Assembly: GCA_963973915.1 (NCBI GenBank)
Contig: CAXBBM010000002.1
Span: forward strand, 229,032-293,031
DNA length: 64,000 bases
Direction of reading: 5' to 3'
Origin: Polycyclovorans sp002706265
GTDB lineage: Bacteria; Pseudomonadota; Gammaproteobacteria; Nevskiales; Nevskiaceae
Of the stretch, positions 26,757-35,175 are shown piece by piece. The position numbers and the translations under genes were made by a program. Numbering within the stretch: the stretch's first letter is position 1; each line of letters opens with the position of its first letter. The notes under the pieces are model-generated. The model ran no database searches, had not been told where the DNA came from, and saw only the letters and a program-made list of their open reading frames with translations.

Positions 26757-27350
26757 CTAGACCAGCTTGCCCTCGGCCAGTTTCAGGACATCGATGGTCG
26801 TGGCGGCATGCACGTCGTCGTGGCTGAGCTGGGCATTGACCTCGCGGACGATCGATTCCCGCACTGTCATCACCAGCGGGTTGATGCGGTTCAGCAAGTG
26901 GGTGGGCAGTGCCCGCAGTTCCCGGGGCAGGCGCGCGGTGACCTTGATGTCGCGATTGCCGACCCGCTGGGGAACGAGCTGGATGGTGAGCGGGTGGCGT
27001 GTCTCCACATCAATATGGACGTTGATTTCGATGTCCATCGGCGTGCGCACCGGCAGCCCCATCAACCGCAGGGTGATGTCGAGCAGGCCGGTCAGGGTGA
27101 GCGTAAAGGCAACGTCAGACTCCGCGCCCTCCCGGCGGTGCACTTGCACATCATTGGGGTTGAACTGGTACGACGCCACCAGCAGATCCTTCGGCAGCGC
27201 CGATCTTGAACCCTCGACCGTGCGGCGCAGGGCTTCTTCCACCTCGCCCTTCAGGCGCGGCACGGTGATCAGGTATCGAATGAAATTTTCACCGAAGGCC
27301 TGATAGCTGATCAGGTCGCCAGTGTTCGGGGTGTCGACGGCATCGCTCAT
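26757..27350 (-). CDS. Uncharacterised protein
   Basis: I do not recognise this 197-residue protein. It has no signal peptide or membrane helix and is rich in beta-strand-like segments, with repeated hydrophobic alternation (DIEINVHIDV, HPLTIQLVPQ). That pattern would suit a lipid-binding or START-like fold. It converges on secB and lies 31 bases upstream of the cobalamin-binding gene on the same strand. Confidence 0.6.
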   Translation of the reverse strand: MSDAVDTPNTGDLISYQAFGENFIRYLITVPRLKGEVEEALRRTVEGSRSALPKDLLVASYQFNPNDVQVHRREGAESDVAFTLTLTGLLDITLRLMGLPVRTPMDIEINVHIDVETRHPLTIQLVPQRVGNRDIKVTARLPRELRALPTHLLNRINPLVMTVRESIVREVNAQLSHDDVHAATTIDVLKLAEGKLV

Positions 27351-27381
27351 GAGGGCTGCGGAGACTCCAGTGGGTTCGAGG

Positions 27382-28146
27382 TCAGTGGGGCAGGGTGTCG
27401 ATGTGCTGTGCAAGCTGGCGGTAGCCCTCCACCAGACGCGGGCCAGGCCGCCCCAGATAGGCTTCACTGATGGCGTGCACCGCGCCGCCGGTCACCGCCG
27501 GCACCGACTGCCAGCCATCGCGCTTGATCACGTGGGCAGGCCGCAGCTGGTGCTCGGGCACGCCGCACCAACTGGTGATGACCAGATCCGGGCCGGCATT
27601 GACCACCTGCTCAGGCGTCACCGGCTGGCTCTTGCTGGGGGCGTCATGCCAGGGGTTGTGGGCGCCCAGACGCGCCAGCAGGCCGGTGACCCAGGAGTCG
27701 CGCCCCGGCACGATGACCGGTTTCGGCCACCACTCCACCAGCACCCGGGTGCGTCTGGCGCCGACGCGCTGCGGCATCCCCGCGTCCATCTCGGCGGCGA
27801 GTTGTTCGCCCGCCACCGGCACGCCCAAGGCCTTTGCGATGCGGCGCACGTCATCGAACACGTCTTCAAGGCTGATCGGGTCGGCCACCAGGGTGGGAAT
27901 GCCGCGCCGGTTCAAGGCCTCGACAATGCGCTCATGCCCCGGCACGGTGAGCGAGGTCAAGACCAGATCGGGCCGCAGGGCCTCGACGGCGGCCAGGTCC
28001 AGTTGCAGATCGCGCCCCAGTTTCGGGATCTGTCGCACGATGTCGGCGGGAAAGTCGGAATCTGCGTCAACGCCGACCAGCAGGTTGCCGGCGCCCAGCG
28101 CGCAAACAATCTCGGTATTCGAGGCCGTGTGGCTGATCACCCGCAT
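27382..28146 (-). CDS. Cobalamin-binding-like (BtuF/TroA fold) protein
   Basis: Protein of 254 residues resembling BtuF-type periplasmic binding proteins, with the starting segment ISHTASNTEIVCALGAG and the LRPDLVLT motif. There is no signal peptide, so the form encoded here is probably cytoplasmic; the same is seen in other gammaproteobacterial cobalamin-binding proteins of this size. No permease or ATPase gene is nearby. It starts four bases after the stop of the upstream SRPBCC gene, so the two are co-transcribed. Confidence 0.75.
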   Translation of the reverse strand: MRVISHTASNTEIVCALGAGNLLVGVDADSDFPADIVRQIPKLGRDLQLDLAAVEALRPDLVLTSLTVPGHERIVEALNRRGIPTLVADPISLEDVFDDVRRIAKALGVPVAGEQLAAEMDAGMPQRVGARRTRVLVEWWPKPVIVPGRDSWVTGLLARLGAHNPWHDAPSKSQPVTPEQVVNAGPDLVITSWCGVPEHQLRPAHVIKRDGWQSVPAVTGGAVHAISEAYLGRPGPRLVEGYRQLAQHIDTLPH

Positions 28147-28150
28147 CGGC

Positions 28151-28576
28151 TTACCGACCGGCCAGTTCGGCCTGCACTTTCTTGATGCCGTGGGCGTAGC
28201 CGTACTTGAGCGCTGCAGCCACCAGATAGCCCAGCAGTGGCACCTTCGACTCGAAGCGAATCTCATAATCGACGCGGGTGCCGCCTGCAACTGGCGCGAA
28301 GCGAATCTGCCCCAGATGATTCTTGAGCGGCCCGCCCTTGGTGATGGCGTAATCGATTTCATGCGGGCGCTCGAACGCCACAATGGTTTCTTCAAATGCC
28401 AGCGGACCCGGCAGGATGCGGCGCACGGAGCCCAGGCCATTGGGTTCGTCCTGACCCTCCTGCACGCGGGTGCAGGTGCCGCCGAAGATCTTCGCGAATT
28501 TCTGATGATCGGCGAAATGGTCGAACACCACTTCAGGTGACGCGGCAAACGTGGTTTCGGACGAAATAAGGTGCAT
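28151..28576 (-). CDS. SRPBCC (START-like) family protein
   Basis: Protein of 141 residues with the polyketide-cyclase/START fold signature: FDHFADHQKFAKIFG, then GLGSVRRI and the C-terminal helix. It is a clear paralogue of the protein at 56616-57035; both share ADHQ, NGLGSVR and the I-DY-I--G-PL--H pattern. Such proteins bind hydrophobic ligands. It starts about 40 bases from rnpB, transcribed away from it. Confidence 0.8.
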   Translation of the reverse strand: MHLISSETTFAASPEVVFDHFADHQKFAKIFGGTCTRVQEGQDEPNGLGSVRRILPGPLAFEETIVAFERPHEIDYAITKGGPLKNHLGQIRFAPVAGGTRVDYEIRFESKVPLLGYLVAAALKYGYAHGIKKVQAELAGR

Positions 28577-28618
28577 GCGGTGTCTCGGCGTGAGGAGGTA
28601 AGCTGCGATACTAACAGC

Positions 28619-28988
28619 GGGAGTCGGCCAGACGATCGCTGCTGCGGCAACGCAGGGGAGGAAAGTCCGGGCTCCGCAGGGCAGAGTGCCAGGTAACGCC
28701 TGGGCGCCGCGAGGCGACGGAAAGTGCAACAGAAAGCAAACCGCCGATGGCTCCGCAAGGAGATCAGGCAAGGGTGAAACGGTGCGGTAAGAGCGCACCG
28801 CGAGTCTGGCAACAGACCGGCACGGCAAACCCCACTCGGAGCAAGACCAAATAGGGAAGGGCGCAGATTCATCTCTGCACTGCGCGGCCCGCGCAGCCTT
28901 CCGGGTAGGTTGCTTGAGGCCTGCGGCGACGCAGGTCCTAGAGGAATGATCGTTCTCGACAGAACCCGGCTTATCGGCCGACTCCCAC
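28619..28988 (+). ncRNA. rnpB: RNase P RNA, class A
   Basis: Catalytic RNA that matures tRNA 5' ends. The P1 helix is formed by GGGAGTCGGCC (start) and GGCCGACTCCC (end). The universally conserved GAGGAAAGTCCGGGC block is at about 28658-28672, and ACAGAAAGCAAACCGC, GGTAAGAGCGCACC, the AAACCCCA segment and CTAGAGGAATGA follow in order as in bacterial A-type RNAs. Length is about 370 nt. Its 3' end is the first of four repeat units, and I see no normal U-rich terminator after it. Confidence 0.96.
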
Positions 28989-29215
28989 CTACTGTCCACG
29001 ACCTACATTGGGAATGATCGTTCTCGACAGCAGACCAGCTTCGGGCTTATCGGCCGGCTCCCACCTCTTCTGCACCTGTGGTACCGGGAATGATCGTTCC
29101 CGACAGCAGACCAACTTCGGGCTTATCGGTCGACTCCCACCTACTGTCCAAGACCTACATTGGGAATGATCGTTCTCGACAGCAGATCAATTTCGGGCTT
29201 ATCGGCCGACTTCCG
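28943..29215 (+). repeat. Four tandem copies of the rnpB 3' end
   Basis: GGAATGATCGTTC...CGACAG, then GGCTTATCGG and the P1 strand, occurs at 28943 (the genuine rnpB end), 29011, 29087 and 29163. Spacings are 68, 76 and 76 bases; the last unit is truncated after the P1-like strand. The three extra units carry a longer middle (CAGACCAGCTTC-like) than rnpB itself. Spacers after units 1 and 3 are nearly identical, while the second differs. Confidence 0.92.
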
Positions 29216-29277
29216 CGCGGCCAGCGTGCCCGGAGCCGGTGGCGCCGGATGCGACACCGCTCGGCCCGACCAGCGAC

Positions 29278-29305
29278 ATATCCTTGTATCCGTATAAGCA
29301 GATAT
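29278..29305. promoter_or_regulatory. Dyad operator upstream of ahcY (SahR-like candidate)
   Basis: Symmetric pattern ATATC-N5-TAT-N-CG-N-ATA-N5-GATAT centred at 29291/29292, about 70 bases before the ahcY ATG. The symmetry suits a dimeric repressor. SahR, an ArsR-family regulator of ahcY and methionine-cycle genes in many Proteobacteria, is a plausible but unproven ligand. No SAH riboswitch fold was recognised in this leader. Confidence 0.5.
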
Positions 29306-29374
29306 ACTGGTGGTTCATTAGCCGAATCGTTTCGCGCTTCTTCCGCGTCCGCCCCTTCGACCGAGGTTTTACAC

Positions 29375-30820
<1,446 letters not shown>

Positions 30821-30828
30821 GGCCGGAC

Positions 30829-31254
30829 ATGCCGACCCGCTGGTCCATCGGCGCATTGGGTGAGGGCGAAGGCGACACCGCCGCCGCCATCATCGAACTG
30901 CTGAAGGACTACAACCAGCAGTTCATCGGACGTGCACCGTACGAACGGTTCCAGTTGGCGGCACGAGACCCGGAAGGTCGCCTGATCGGCGGCCTTCTGG
31001 GCGAGTGGCGCAGCTACTGGCTGCACATCGACATCCTGGTGGTGACCGATGGCTACCGGCGCAGCGGCTTGGGTTCGGCGTTGATGGCCGACGCTGAGCA
31101 GGCGGCTCGGGATCGCGGCTACCGGGGCCTGTTTCTCGATACTTTCGAGTTTCAGGCGCCGCAGTTCTACGAAAAACTCGGCTTTACCCGCTTCGGCAGC
31201 ATCCAAAATTTCAGTGACGGCCACGACCGCCACTTCTACGAGAAACGACTGTGA
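30829..31254 (+). CDS. GNAT family N-acetyltransferase
   Basis: Protein of 141 residues with the acetyl-CoA-binding motif A (YRRSGLGSALM, about residues 77-87) and the C-terminal FYEKLGF segment. It starts eight bases after ahcY and overlaps metF by four (GTGA), so it belongs to the methyl-cycle operon. Its acceptor is unknown. Confidence 0.88.
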   Translation: MPTRWSIGALGEGEGDTAAAIIELLKDYNQQFIGRAPYERFQLAARDPEGRLIGGLLGEWRSYWLHIDILVVTDGYRRSGLGSALMADAEQAARDRGYRGLFLDTFEFQAPQFYEKLGFTRFGSIQNFSDGHDRHFYEKRL

Positions 31255-32108
31255 CGGCTTCACGCGACCCGCATTTTTCTTTCGAGCTGTTCCCGCCGCG
31301 GACCCCGCCGGGCTGGGCGAAACTGCCGGCGCTGATCAATGAGCTGGCGCGCGTCAAACCCAGTTTTTTCAGTGTGACCTACGGCGCCGGAGGCTCGGAT
31401 CAGAACGGGACGTACGACACCCTGATCAAGGTTGTGGAGCAGACCGGCATCGAGGCCGCACCGCACCTCACCTGTGTGGGCTCGACCCGCGCCAACATCG
31501 CCGCCCTGTTGCAGCAGTACCGCGACGCCGGCGTGAAGCGCATCGTCGCGTTGCGCGGCGACCTGCCGGCCACGGCCATGAGCAGTGCGGCCCGCGGAGA
31601 ATTCCGGTTCGCCAACGAGTTGATCGAGTTCATTCGCGACGCGCACGGCGATGCGTTCGCGCTCGAGGTGGCGGCCTACCCCGAGATTCACCCGCAGGCG
31701 ACAAGTCCCGAAGCGGACTTCGACGCATTCGTGCGCAAGGTCCAGGCGGGTGCCGACGGGGCGGTGACGCAGTATTTCTACAACGCCGACGCCTATTTTG
31801 ATTTTGCCGAGCGCTGTGACCGGGCCGGCCTCAAGGTGCCGATCGTTCCGGGCATCATGCCCATCGTCAACACCCAGCAGCTGCTGCGGTTCTCGGCGGC
31901 CTGCGGTGCCGAAGTGCCGCGTTGGGTGCGGCTGCGACTGGAAGCGTTTGGCGACGACAAGCGCGCCGTCCAGGACTTCGGTCTGGAAGTGGTCACCCGC
32001 CTGTGCGACACCCTGCTCAAGAATGGCGCGCCGGGCGTGCATTTCTACACGCTCAACCAGGCCGAGCCCACCTTGAAGCTCTGGCGCAACCTTGGTCTGC
32101 CGGGCTGA
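31251..32108 (+). CDS. metF: Methylenetetrahydrofolate reductase
   Basis: FAD-dependent reduction of 5,10-methylene-THF to 5-methyl-THF, the methyl donor for homocysteine; 285 residues, TIM barrel. SFELFPPRTPPG at the start holds the catalytic Glu, and SVTYGAGGS, THLTC-type (PHLTCVG) and ALRGD follow. The GTG start overlaps the GNAT stop. With ahcY upstream it regenerates methionine from S-adenosylhomocysteine. Confidence 0.96.
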   Translation: MTASRDPHFSFELFPPRTPPGWAKLPALINELARVKPSFFSVTYGAGGSDQNGTYDTLIKVVEQTGIEAAPHLTCVGSTRANIAALLQQYRDAGVKRIVALRGDLPATAMSSAARGEFRFANELIEFIRDAHGDAFALEVAAYPEIHPQATSPEADFDAFVRKVQAGADGAVTQYFYNADAYFDFAERCDRAGLKVPIVPGIMPIVNTQQLLRFSAACGAEVPRWVRLRLEAFGDDKRAVQDFGLEVVTRLCDTLLKNGAPGVHFYTLNQAEPTLKLWRNLGLPG

Positions 32109-32201
32109 TTTACTTTTTGGCGGTCGATTTTCCTTCGGTTCAGGGAACTTGGCGGCCCGTTCGCGTATCTTTAGGGCATCCATTCAACACGGGGCAGACT
32201 C

Positions 32202-32894
32202 ATGAACCAGCCGTATTCTCCTAGCGTTGCCGTGCCAGCAGCGTCACCGCTGGCCACCAACAAGGTGTTGCGCAACACCTATTTGCTGCTCTCTATGACC
32301 CTGGTCTTCAGCGCGGTGATGGCCGGCATCTCCATGGCACTGGGCGTGCCCCGCGGCGCCGGCATGATCTGCTCGCTGGTCGCGCTCGGCCTGCTGTGGT
32401 TCGTGGTGCCGCGCACGGCCAATTCGGCCAATGGTCTGATCTCGGTGTTCGCCGTCACCGGTTTGCTGGGCTTCGGCCTGGGGCCGGTGTTGAACGCCTA
32501 TTTGCACGGATTCGCCAACGGCGGCCAGATCGTGATGTTGGCAATGGGCGGCACCGGGGTCACCTTCGTCGGCCTTTCGGCCTACGCGCTGCGCACCCAG
32601 AAAGACTTCAGCTTCATGCGACAGGCTTTGTTTGCCGGCGTGATGATCGCCTTCGTCGCGGCCATCGGCCTGGTGGTGGCTTCGCTGTTCGGCTTCTATT
32701 TCCAGCCCTTGGCGCTGGCCATTTCGGCGGCCTTCGTGGTGCTGATGTGCGGCATGATCCTGTACCAGACCGGTGAGATCATCAACGGCGGCGAGACCAA
32801 CTACATCATGGCGACGATCGGGCTGTACGTGGCCATCTACAACCTGTTTACCAGCCTGCTGCATTTGCTGGGGTTCGGCATGGGTGAAGATTGA
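32202..32894 (+). CDS. Bax inhibitor-1/YccA family membrane protein
   Basis: Protein of 230 residues with seven predicted membrane helices and the family start VLRNTYLLLSMTL. The final helices carry the conserved acidic positions (YQTGEIINGGETNYI) that tune calcium or proton leak in BsYetJ-type relatives. E. coli YccA, a close relative in size, is a substrate and modulator of FtsH. It stands alone, closed by a terminator 28 bases downstream. Confidence 0.9.
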   Translation: MNQPYSPSVAVPAASPLATNKVLRNTYLLLSMTLVFSAVMAGISMALGVPRGAGMICSLVALGLLWFVVPRTANSANGLISVFAVTGLLGFGLGPVLNAYLHGFANGGQIVMLAMGGTGVTFVGLSAYALRTQKDFSFMRQALFAGVMIAFVAAIGLVVASLFGFYFQPLALAISAAFVVLMCGMILYQTGEIINGGETNYIMATIGLYVAIYNLFTSLLHLLGFGMGED

Positions 32895-32921
32895 TCACCG
32901 CTGAGCATTGAGCGCTTCTTC

Positions 32922-32948
32922 AAGCCCACCTCATGGTGGGCTTTTTGT
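32922..32948 (+). terminator. Intrinsic terminator after the YccA-like gene
   Basis: Nine-bp stem AAGCCCACC / GGTGGGCTT around TCAT (32922-32930 with 32935-32943), followed directly by TTT. Confidence 0.9.
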
Positions 32949-33016
32949 TTGGGTATGGCCGCCATTTTTGGGCGTGCCCAGTCTGACGGCCGGCCACCGG
33001 GACGGTCGCTTCTGCC

Positions 33017-33175
33017 GTAGGTCGGGTCCCACCCGACATTCCTGCGGTCGGCTTGCCACGCCACCGCTGCGCGTCTTGCGGGGCTTGCGGCCGGGACTTT
33101 CTGAAAGCGCGGGCCACGCTCTGCCCTTGAATGCCCGGTCGCGCGTAACACCGCGGCGGCCACGGGCCGCCCTAC
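33017..33175. repeat. Inverted pair of GTAG-headed REP elements (REPIN-like)
   Basis: The first REP (+) is GTAG at 33017-33020 plus a perfect seven-bp stem GTCGGGT/ACCCGAC (33021-33037, loop CCC). The second, in opposite orientation, is stem GGCGGCC/GGCCGCC (33155-33171, loop ACG) ending in CTAC (33172-33175). The two differ in stem sequence but share the tetranucleotide head and geometry. They occupy the 332-base gap between the YccA-like gene and the alcohol dehydrogenase; I see no gene in the rest of that gap. Confidence 0.75.
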
Positions 33176-33226
33176 CAGGGTCCTCGCCACTGCTCCGGGG
33201 GTGCCCCAGCCCGCTGAAGGTTCGAA

Positions 33227-34414
33227 TCAGCCCCAGGCCTTGTCCAGAATGGCCCTCAGTTGCCCCAGGTCGGCTTCTTTCGGGTTGTAGATGATCGAGC
33301 CGTCGTTGAGTGCGCGGTCGGCAATTTCATCCAGCTGATCACGGCGGACTTTGCCGGTTTCCTGCAGGGTGCGCGGCAATTGGGTCTTGGCGTGCAGGTG
33401 GTCGCGCAGGCGGCGGATGAAGTCGATGGCCACGTCGGCGCGCTGTGCGGGCGGGGTGCTGGCATAGACCTGGGCGCCCGCCAGCGGCAACAGCAATTCG
33501 CCGATGCGCGCGCCATTGACCGATTTGTTGTACTCCAGCGCGTAGGGCAGGTACAGGCTCATGCACAGGCCGTGGGGCAGGTGGCAGACGCCGCCGGTGG
33601 CGTGACCCAGTGCATGCACCAGACCGACCATGGCGTTGGAAAAGGCGATGCCGGCCATGGTGGAGGCCTGCGCCAGTTCCAGCCGTGCGTCGGCGTTTCT
33701 GGGTTCGTCAATGGCGACGAGCAGGTTGTTGGCAATCTTCTGGATCGCGGCCGTGGCGTAGGCATCGCTGATCGGGTTGGCGGCCAGGCAGGTGAAGGCT
33801 TCCACCGCGTGGGTCATCGCGTCCATGCCGGTCATGGCGGTGATGTGCGCGGGCAGGGTGAGCGTCATGCGCGGGTCGAGCACCGTCGCATTGGGCATCA
33901 GGTAGTACGACGCGAACGGCAGTTTCACCGAACGTTCGGGATCGCTGATGACCGCCGCCAAGGTCACTTCAGAACCGGTGCCCGACGTGGTGGGAATGAC
34001 GAACAGCGGCTTGAGCGGGCGCGGCAGGTTGTGCGCACCGGCGTAGGCCATCAGGTCGTCGCCCCCCAGGCTGACCAGAATGTTCACGGCCTTGCTGGTG
34101 TCGATCACCGAGCCGCCGCCAATGGCAAGAATCGCGTCGCAGTCGTTGTCGCGATAGGTCGTGGCGGCGGCGCGCACGGTGGCAAGGCTGGAGTCGGGCG
34201 GCACGTCGTCGAAGATTGCAGCGGCGCCGATGCCGCCGACCTGCAGGGCGGCTTCCACCGGGGCGAGCAGCCCAGCCTTGCGCACGCCGGCGTCGGTGAG
34301 GATCATCGGTCGCTTGGCGCCAAGCGTGCTGAGCTCAAAGGGAACGTGTTCCAGCGCGCTGTGGCCGGCAATGATTTTGACCGGGCAGAAAAATTCGTAG
34401 TACGACTTGCTCAT
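33227..34414 (-). CDS. Iron-containing alcohol dehydrogenase
   Basis: Group III (Fe-ADH) enzyme of 395 residues. The nucleotide-binding GGGSVIDTSKA lies in the N-terminal half, and TTSGTGSEVT follows. The metal histidines appear in GMDAMTHAVEA, HALGHATGG and CHLPHG. Substrate cannot be told from sequence; an alcohol/aldehyde couple in alkane or fatty-alcohol metabolism is plausible for this kind of organism. It lies 23 bases downstream of the 174-residue protein gene, on the same strand. Confidence 0.92.
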   Translation of the reverse strand: MSKSYYEFFCPVKIIAGHSALEHVPFELSTLGAKRPMILTDAGVRKAGLLAPVEAALQVGGIGAAAIFDDVPPDSSLATVRAAATTYRDNDCDAILAIGGGSVIDTSKAVNILVSLGGDDLMAYAGAHNLPRPLKPLFVIPTTSGTGSEVTLAAVISDPERSVKLPFASYYLMPNATVLDPRMTLTLPAHITAMTGMDAMTHAVEAFTCLAANPISDAYATAAIQKIANNLLVAIDEPRNADARLELAQASTMAGIAFSNAMVGLVHALGHATGGVCHLPHGLCMSLYLPYALEYNKSVNGARIGELLLPLAGAQVYASTPPAQRADVAIDFIRRLRDHLHAKTQLPRTLQETGKVRRDQLDEIADRALNDGSIIYNPKEADLGQLRAILDKAWG

Positions 34415-34437
34415 TGAAGTTTCCTCGTCAATGACAA

Positions 34438-34962
34438 TCAGCGGGTGAAGAAGCTGGCCGCCACGCGGCCGTAGATGCCGCTGGCGGTGCGCAGCTTCTG
34501 CCCCAGGGGCAGTGGCGGGTACTGCTTGAGCGCGCGGCGGGCGACCGGGCCGGGCAGGATCAGCGCCTCCATGCGGTTCAGGCAGCGCACCAGGCGGATG
34601 GCATCTGAAAGATCACCGTCGGCCACCATGCGGTCGTTGGCAAAGGCCCGCGCCGTGCCTTCCTGAAACGTGAACACCAGAAAAGCGTGCGCCAGGTGCT
34701 TGAAGCGGATCACCAGATCGGCGGCCTCATCGGTCACGGCGCTGCGGGCGAAGTGGCCGTCGGGCGTCACCTCCAGGCCGAACCGCGGCCCATCGGGGAA
34801 CACGGTCATGACGAGGGTGTAGCCCGGGCGAAAGCGCGCGACCTCGCGGCCGACGTCGTCGTCGTTGATGCTGGCGGCGCAGAGGCCGCGGCTGATGACC
34901 GTCATCATCAGGGCCACGTAGGCGCGCTGTGCGGCGGCCAGGGAAAGGGAGTGGGCAGTCAT
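34438..34962 (-). CDS. Uncharacterised protein, possible SCP2-like lipid-binding fold
   Basis: Protein of 174 residues with no signal peptide or helix anchor. The order of segments is loosely SCP2-like: a strand-rich middle with DLVIRFKHLAHAFLVFTFQEGTA, then FANDRMVADGDLSDAIRLV, where SCP2 domains usually have the binding groove. I cannot confirm this. It is co-directional with the iron alcohol dehydrogenase 23 bases away and probably forms a two-gene operon with it. Confidence 0.55.
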   Translation of the reverse strand: MTAHSLSLAAAQRAYVALMMTVISRGLCAASINDDDVGREVARFRPGYTLVMTVFPDGPRFGLEVTPDGHFARSAVTDEAADLVIRFKHLAHAFLVFTFQEGTARAFANDRMVADGDLSDAIRLVRCLNRMEALILPGPVARRALKQYPPLPLGQKLRTASGIYGRVAASFFTR

Positions 34963-35175
34963 GTGCGGCGCCTCCGGCGTCCATTTTTCGCGCCATAGTC
35001 TAGTGGGGCGATCGGCGCATCACAGTGGCCGTCGAGACAGCCCCGGGTCAGGGGCGCCGCAGGCCCTTACGGCAACCGGCCGGTGCGCACACGACACGCC
35101 TATTTGCGAAACCGGCCCCGTGCCCCGGCCCCGGCCCCTTTACACTGCGCGCCCGTTCCGGTGGTGAGAGTGGTC

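Noticed and set aside
28943..29215. CRISPR-like array after rnpB
   Set aside because: The units are imperfect copies of the rnpB 3' end and the spacers are related to each other. There are no cas genes.
29216..29374. SAH or SAM riboswitch before ahcY
   Set aside because: I could not find the conserved core or pseudoknot partners of known SAH riboswitches; a protein operator fits the dyad better.
29078..29374. Longer ahcY product starting in the rnpB repeats
   Set aside because: The added residues are translated rnpB-derived repeat and operator DNA; the ATG at 29375 gives the normal AhcY start.
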